Below are positions 6,911 to 10,367 of a DNA stretch of 10,367 nt, one piece after another (position 1 is the first letter of the stretch; every line of letters begins with the position of its first letter). The translations under genes and the position numbers were made by a program. The DNA comes from Synura sp. LO234KE. Taxonomy: Eukaryota; Sar; Synurophyceae; Synurales; Mallomonadaceae. The notes beneath the pieces were generated by a model. It made no database searches. It was not told the DNA's origin and was given only the letters and a program-made list of their open reading frames with translations. The DNA is taken from NCBI GenBank assembly GCA_015143735.1, contig VKHC01000330.1:2839-13205 (forward strand), read 5' to 3'.

Positions 6911-8097
6911 TTACGAAGTGGTAAATATGAGAGACAAGACAGGAAGTCAAACATAGCCTAGGGCACCTACTTGTAAATAACCACCCTCTATGTACCCAAT
7001 GGCGAGTCCCGTGACCGAGTAGAGGGAAAGCGGGCGCTACACCCGGAGCAACAAACCTAATATACTCGAAAGTCATGTAGTTCGTTTACGAGGAGTAGCA
7101 AAAAGTGAAAAATTGCAAGAAAGATATCTCTCGATACTAGGAAAAGACGGATGAAATGCGATCTTGTTAGCAATAGTTCTTAGGTGCCAGCGCTAGTGGT
7201 AGTAGTGAGTGTAGCGGTGGGATGCCTGAAACGTGGTAGACGAGTAGTAACGTCGTTGATGTTGCTTAGGGGGAAACAACATCGAAGTTAGAACTAGTTT
7301 GCTCAGTGCCAGAGTTAATATCTTATTGCAAAATATTTCTATAGATTGATATGAATAAATTTAGAAGATGAATTAGCAGCCAAGGTCTTCTGCGTAGTCA
7401 AGGTCGTTAAGAATTCAAGGAACTTTATGATGTGAACAAGGAAAAACAACAATAAATCTACGAAGAAATAAGACTGTTACGTCGAGGACGCATGCACGTA
7501 ATCAGCGCAGATTATTTATTTTTTGGATGTTATTCGCATTCCGATTCGACCATGTAAAAAACAATTCACGTGTGGGAGCTGCCAGACATTCACTAGTTTA
7601 GAGTTCAACGTTTTCCTCCATCAGAGACCGTATATGCGCTGGCTGAGTATTGCAAGGAACTGCTGGAATACCTGAGTTCAAATTCTTCTGTGTTCGGAGG
7701 GGAAAGTAAATAAAATAAATGGTAGATCGATAGATAAATGGTTAGATAGGTAAAATGGGAGGTACGGAATTACAGGTAGGTGATATTATCGAATATTTCA
7801 CATATCGGGTGTTCAGTCGATGTTGAGAGATTTGGTATGTAAATCTAGAATTCAAAATGCATCAAATTTTATATCACTCTATAATTAATTAAAACTTAGT
7901 AGATTTGGGATTTGGTGTTGTGTAGAATGAAACAAGTTATGTTTTCGACAACATGTGCATATGGTGATACTTACATTAAATATACTGAAGAGGAATACCA
8001 CAATGCATAACAGTCAAGGTCATACTTCATGCAACCAGGGTAAGCTGATATAAGAGCATAAGTTTGACTGTGCCACTAGAACTATCACACTGCTTAT

Positions 8098-8394
8098 GGG
8101 AAACTTAACGTGTTGAGGTTCCAATATTATGGTGCTCTTTACCAAAATTATTATCTGCTCATTAGCAGTTTGAAAATAATTGAATACAACAAGCATGTAG
8201 TGAAACAAGCGCCAACACTCCCATGCACCTCTCAAATATCCTATATATTCTTCCACAGTCGTTGCACGCGTGATGTGCTATACTTGTTTCACTACATGCT
8301 TGTTGTATTCAATTATTTTCAAACTGCTAATGAGCAGATAATGATTTTGGTAAAGAGCACCATAATATTGGAACCTCAACACGTTAAGTTTCCC
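8098..8394. repeat. Long inverted repeat (foldback)
   Basis: Arms 8098-8209 and 8283-8394 are 112 bp each and complementary with one mismatch (T/C in the ATTATTATC / ATCATTATC stretch). They are separated by a 73-bp loop. The near identity implies recent origin or gene conversion. It could be a foldback element or MITE, or a palindromic duplication, and would give a hairpin RNA if transcribed. The two overlapping open frames on opposite strands here (8020-8256 and 8110-8418) translate to the same peptide because of the palindrome and are not evidence of coding. I see no clear target-site duplication. Confidence 0.93.
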
Positions 8395-8631
8395 GCGGTA
8401 TTACAGACCTTTAACTGAATGCTTCACCCATAGAGGTGTTACTTTTACACTCCCGCGTAAAGACTGCAATTCATTTCTTTCTCAGTTGGTAGATGTATCA
8501 AATTTTTAAATGGCGAGAGGTTCTGATCAATCAATTATCACGTAATTTACTTAATATCGAGCCAAGATAACTGGTTTAGTTGGAATGGATTTTCTTGTGA
8601 CTTGACTGGAACTAGTGAATCATTTCTTCAG
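8395..8631. other. No gene seen between the foldback and the next candidate exon
   Basis: A/T-rich sequence without a long open frame. It ends in CATTTCTTCAG, used here as the acceptor of the following exon. Confidence 0.5.
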
Positions 8632-8758
8632 TCACTTGGCAGCTCATATCGCATCAGTCAACAAACTTGTAATGGAGAACGAAATATTTTTAGCCCAAAT
8701 CAGTAAACTGCTCGCAATAGTAGAAAACTTGCTTTCGTCTGAAAAGAAATGGGAGCCG
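8632..8758 (+). CDS. Candidate internal exon, amphipathic helix
   Basis: Open frame between CATTTCTTCAG (8631) and a GTGAGA donor (8759), 127 nt, entering with one leftover base and leaving in phase 0. The translation (from about HLAAHIASVNKLVMENEI) has Leu/Ile/Val at helical spacing through to SSEKKWEP, suggesting an amphipathic helix or short coiled coil. I recognise no family. The open frame has no ATG near its start; it runs back only to a GTG at 8615, so if real it is an internal exon. A phase-0 junction to the open frame at 9352 is possible. Confidence 0.3.
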
Positions 8759-9351
8759 GTGAGAAGGAGAAATCTTCATACACAATGCCATCTTCAGATA
8801 CGCTTAAGTTTTCTACAGGCTCTTCCTCGTTAGCTCCCGAAACAGTTGCAAGTTGCACGATTTTCAATCAATATTATCAAGTCCTGAATACATAGCCCAT
8901 TATTAAGCAAATAATTGGAGTGGGAAAAGATTGTACATGGTCCTCAATTAGTATGTCATCGTATGAGGTCTATATATTTCAGATTTCGTATATATGAGAG
9001 AAGACCTCTCTGCTTCATGGGATGAATAATTATAGAGGTGGTAATGTACAATAAAGTTCCACCACCACCTATTCAAGTAAAGAATTGTCGAAGTCACGAC
9101 AATGAAGGAATAAGAATCAAATGAGTTAGTATGGTGCACCACATCAACATCTTTTGTTTATGCCCCTCGCTCGTGGGGTATTTAACGTTGTCAACGTTGA
9201 CTTTGTAGTACAGTTGTTACACAGTGTAATAATAGCGTTTTGCCGATGGCTGATCGGGAGTACCCTCCAAAATTACTCGAAAAAATACCCACCCGTCAGA
9301 TTTCTGGGTGGATGGTTTTTTGTTGACAGAAAGAGTTAGAGTATTCGGTAG
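8759..9351. other. Candidate intron or intergenic stretch
   Basis: This 593-bp stretch holds no convincing exon. Weak open frames at 8948-9142 (minus) and 9154-9339 (plus) show no domain. It ends ATTCGGTAG, a weak acceptor directly before an open frame. Confidence 0.4.
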
Positions 9352-9984
9352 GCCGTTGCTACACCTGGAGCTGGGTTTGCTGCTGGACTAGGGGCGACAT
9401 TGGACCTGGTGGTCGCGGTAGCAGATTACGTTCCTCCTGTGATTAGTACTCTGGCTTTATGCGGTGGGACATGCGCGCATTGTCTGCGGAAAGTTGGTGT
9501 GTCAAATCTCTATGAAAAAGGCACTGATGTTTTCCAACCTTTCTTATTGGGACTTTTTGTGAATGCGTCCTATGAACTCTGTCTGAACTCAAAACTTGAG
9601 GTTTCTAAAAGGGATTTTAATGTAATGCGACTGTTCACGGGAAAGCTCAATGAGCATGAACCTTTTACCAGATCATTGAATGGAGCCCACAGCAATAGTG
9701 GCCCAGTTGTCGATGTTGGGTTAGTGCGACTAGGCGCCAATATAGATGTCGCTGGGCGCTGCACACCCTGTATTTGTTTTCCTGCCTCTCGATCGTTGAA
9801 ACGGAGTGCTAGCGATCGACGCCCACATATATTAGAAGAGCATGCCTTTCTTAGTCAGGCATATAAAGTGCTTGGAAGGGGCGCTAGGTCCCTCGTGAAT
9901 ACGGAAGCAGTTGTTAACACCTCACATTCTGAAATCTACTTGCGGCCACTAAAACCCGAACTGCTAATTTCTTATTTAAACTGA
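9352..9984 (+). CDS. Unrecognised open frame, likely an exon
   Basis: An uninterrupted frame of 210 codons, from just after TAG at 9349-9351 to TGA at 9982-9984, is by far the longest in the window. Its N-terminal part is small and hydrophobic (GAGFAAGLGATLDLVVAVA, residues about 6-24) and could be a membrane segment or buried helix. Next come a Cys cluster, CX3CX2C (residues about 35-42), and a second group, CX2CXC, near residue 140. The C-terminal third is rich in Arg and Ser. The first ATG is deep inside (about residue 94), which argues for an exon joined to upstream sequence rather than a complete gene. I do not recognise the family. It could also be a fragment of a decayed mobile element. 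Confidence 0.4.
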   Translation, partial: AVATPGAGFAAGLGATLDLVVAVADYVPPVISTLALCGGTCAHCLRKVGVSNLYEKGTDVFQPFLLGLFVNASYELCLNSKLEVSKRDFNVMRLFTGKLNEHEPFTRSLNGAHSNSGPVVDVGLVRLGANIDVAGRCTPCICFPASRSLKRSASDRRPHILEEHAFLSQAYKVLGRGARSLVNTEAVVNTSHSEIYLRPLKPELLISYLN

Positions 9985-10031
9985 GAGACCGAGGTCCAAC
10001 CGGGAGACCATGGGACCTTTGTGCAAACTGA

Positions 10032-10358
10032 GGACGAAGCGCTCGTTGTTGCATTGACGGCAAGAACAACTGCTGCATGCTACCGATGATCAACGTGTTG
10101 GCCGCCATCGAGCAGTTGATTGAAACGGTCGATATGATTGGAAGCAATCTGAGCGTCTCCAAATCGAAACCTCTATCTGAATACAATAATCTAAAACTAT
10201 CAATGCACTGGATTCGTAATACACTTGCGAGTATAATAATTGAAGACGTGTTTTGCTTGGATCGTGATCAATCAGAACACAATCCAAGATGGGAAATAAG
10301 AGGATTCGTAACTAGAGGCGGGGATGAGGGACATCAACAAGTAATATTGCCTTCATAA
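10032..10358 (+). CDS. Unrecognised open frame near the window end
   Basis: Open from just after TGA at 10029-10031 to TAA at 10356-10358, 109 codons including the stop, with the first ATG at 10077 giving 93 residues. The part after the ATG starts with a predicted helix (LPMINVLAAIEQLIETVDMI) and ends acidic and Gly-rich. It is in a different frame from the 9352-9984 frame. It may be a further exon, a 3' exon of the same gene, or chance. No family is recognised. Confidence 0.25.
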   Translation, partial: GRSARCCIDGKNNCCMLPMINVLAAIEQLIETVDMIGSNLSVSKSKPLSEYNNLKLSMHWIRNTLASIIIEDVFCLDRDQSEHNPRWEIRGFVTRGGDEGHQQVILPS

Positions 10359-10367
10359 TTTGTAGTC

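Larger units (their letters stand above)
6328..8097. other. Non-coding stretch with decayed repeats
   Basis: No convincing exon or RNA gene is seen. The base composition is mixed, with frequent stops in all frames. The minus-strand open frame 6816-7076 has no recognisable domain. Short repeated phrases (listed separately) suggest fragments of old mobile elements. Confidence 0.6.

Noticed and set aside
6816-7076. Minus-strand 86-codon open frame
   Set aside because: No domain, no splice or start context beyond an ATG, and it lies in a zone of decayed short repeats.
7640-7700. tRNA- or SINE-like promoter boxes (TGGCTGAGTATTGC and GAGTTCAAATTC; also a minus-strand TTCGATTC near 6745)
   Set aside because: Box spacing and the stems needed for a cloverleaf are not present. 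At best these are remnants of tRNA-derived elements.
8020-8418. Two open frames giving the same peptide on opposite strands
   Set aside because: The shared peptide follows directly from the inverted repeat and is not evidence of coding.
9570-10287. Minus-strand open frames at 9570-9764, 9914-10186 and 10090-10287
   Set aside because: They overlap the longer plus-strand frames, lack recognisable domains and look like shadows.

Overview
The window looks eukaryotic and probably metazoan. It has dense GT...AG intron signals, very little long coding sequence, a TCTA/TA microsatellite and a large inverted repeat. There are no bacterial gene, ribosome-binding-site or operon features. I cannot name the species. 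Flatworms are a natural guess because micro-exon genes are known there, but nothing in the sequence proves it.

Region 1 (1-5658) is the remarkable part. About 82 times, at a mean spacing of about 69 bp, a 3-base element sits between an intron-acceptor-like end (usually TTGCAG or TTACAG) and an intron-donor-like start (GTGAGT, GTAAGT and relatives). At 66 sites the form is exactly AG-NNN-GT. Read as single codons on the + strand, the triplets are almost all Pro, Lys, Ala and Thr. They obey the degeneracy of the genetic code: Pro uses CCA, CCC, CCG and CCT freely, Lys uses only AAA/AAG and never AAC/AAT, and Asp uses GAC/GAT. I interpret this as part of one gene built of single-codon (3-nt) micro-exons separated by introns of roughly 55-110 nt, encoding a Pro/Lys-rich low-complexity protein. 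The 5' end lies outside the window. About 13 further sites lack an upstream AG but have a triplet ending in AG directly against GT, so they could be zero-length recursive splice sites. The array has grown by tandem duplication of exon-intron blocks: a unit of about 900 bp at 474-2303 with a partial third copy, a unit of about 497 bp at 4512-5495, an 85-bp doublet, and a block shared by 1-265 and 2768-3080.

Region 2 (5659-6327) looks like the 3' end of that gene. It has a long pyrimidine-rich intron, a 6-nt candidate exon (5928-5933), a 56-nt intron, a 12-nt candidate exon (5990-6001) with a strong GTAAGT donor, and two competing terminal-exon candidates.

Region 3 (about 6330-8600) is non-coding sequence with decayed repeats and one near-perfect 112-bp inverted repeat around a 73-bp loop (8098-8394).

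Region 4 (8632-10358) holds possible exons of one or two unrecognised genes: a 127-nt exon with an amphipathic-helix translation, a 210-codon open frame and a 109-codon open frame. None matches a family I recognise.
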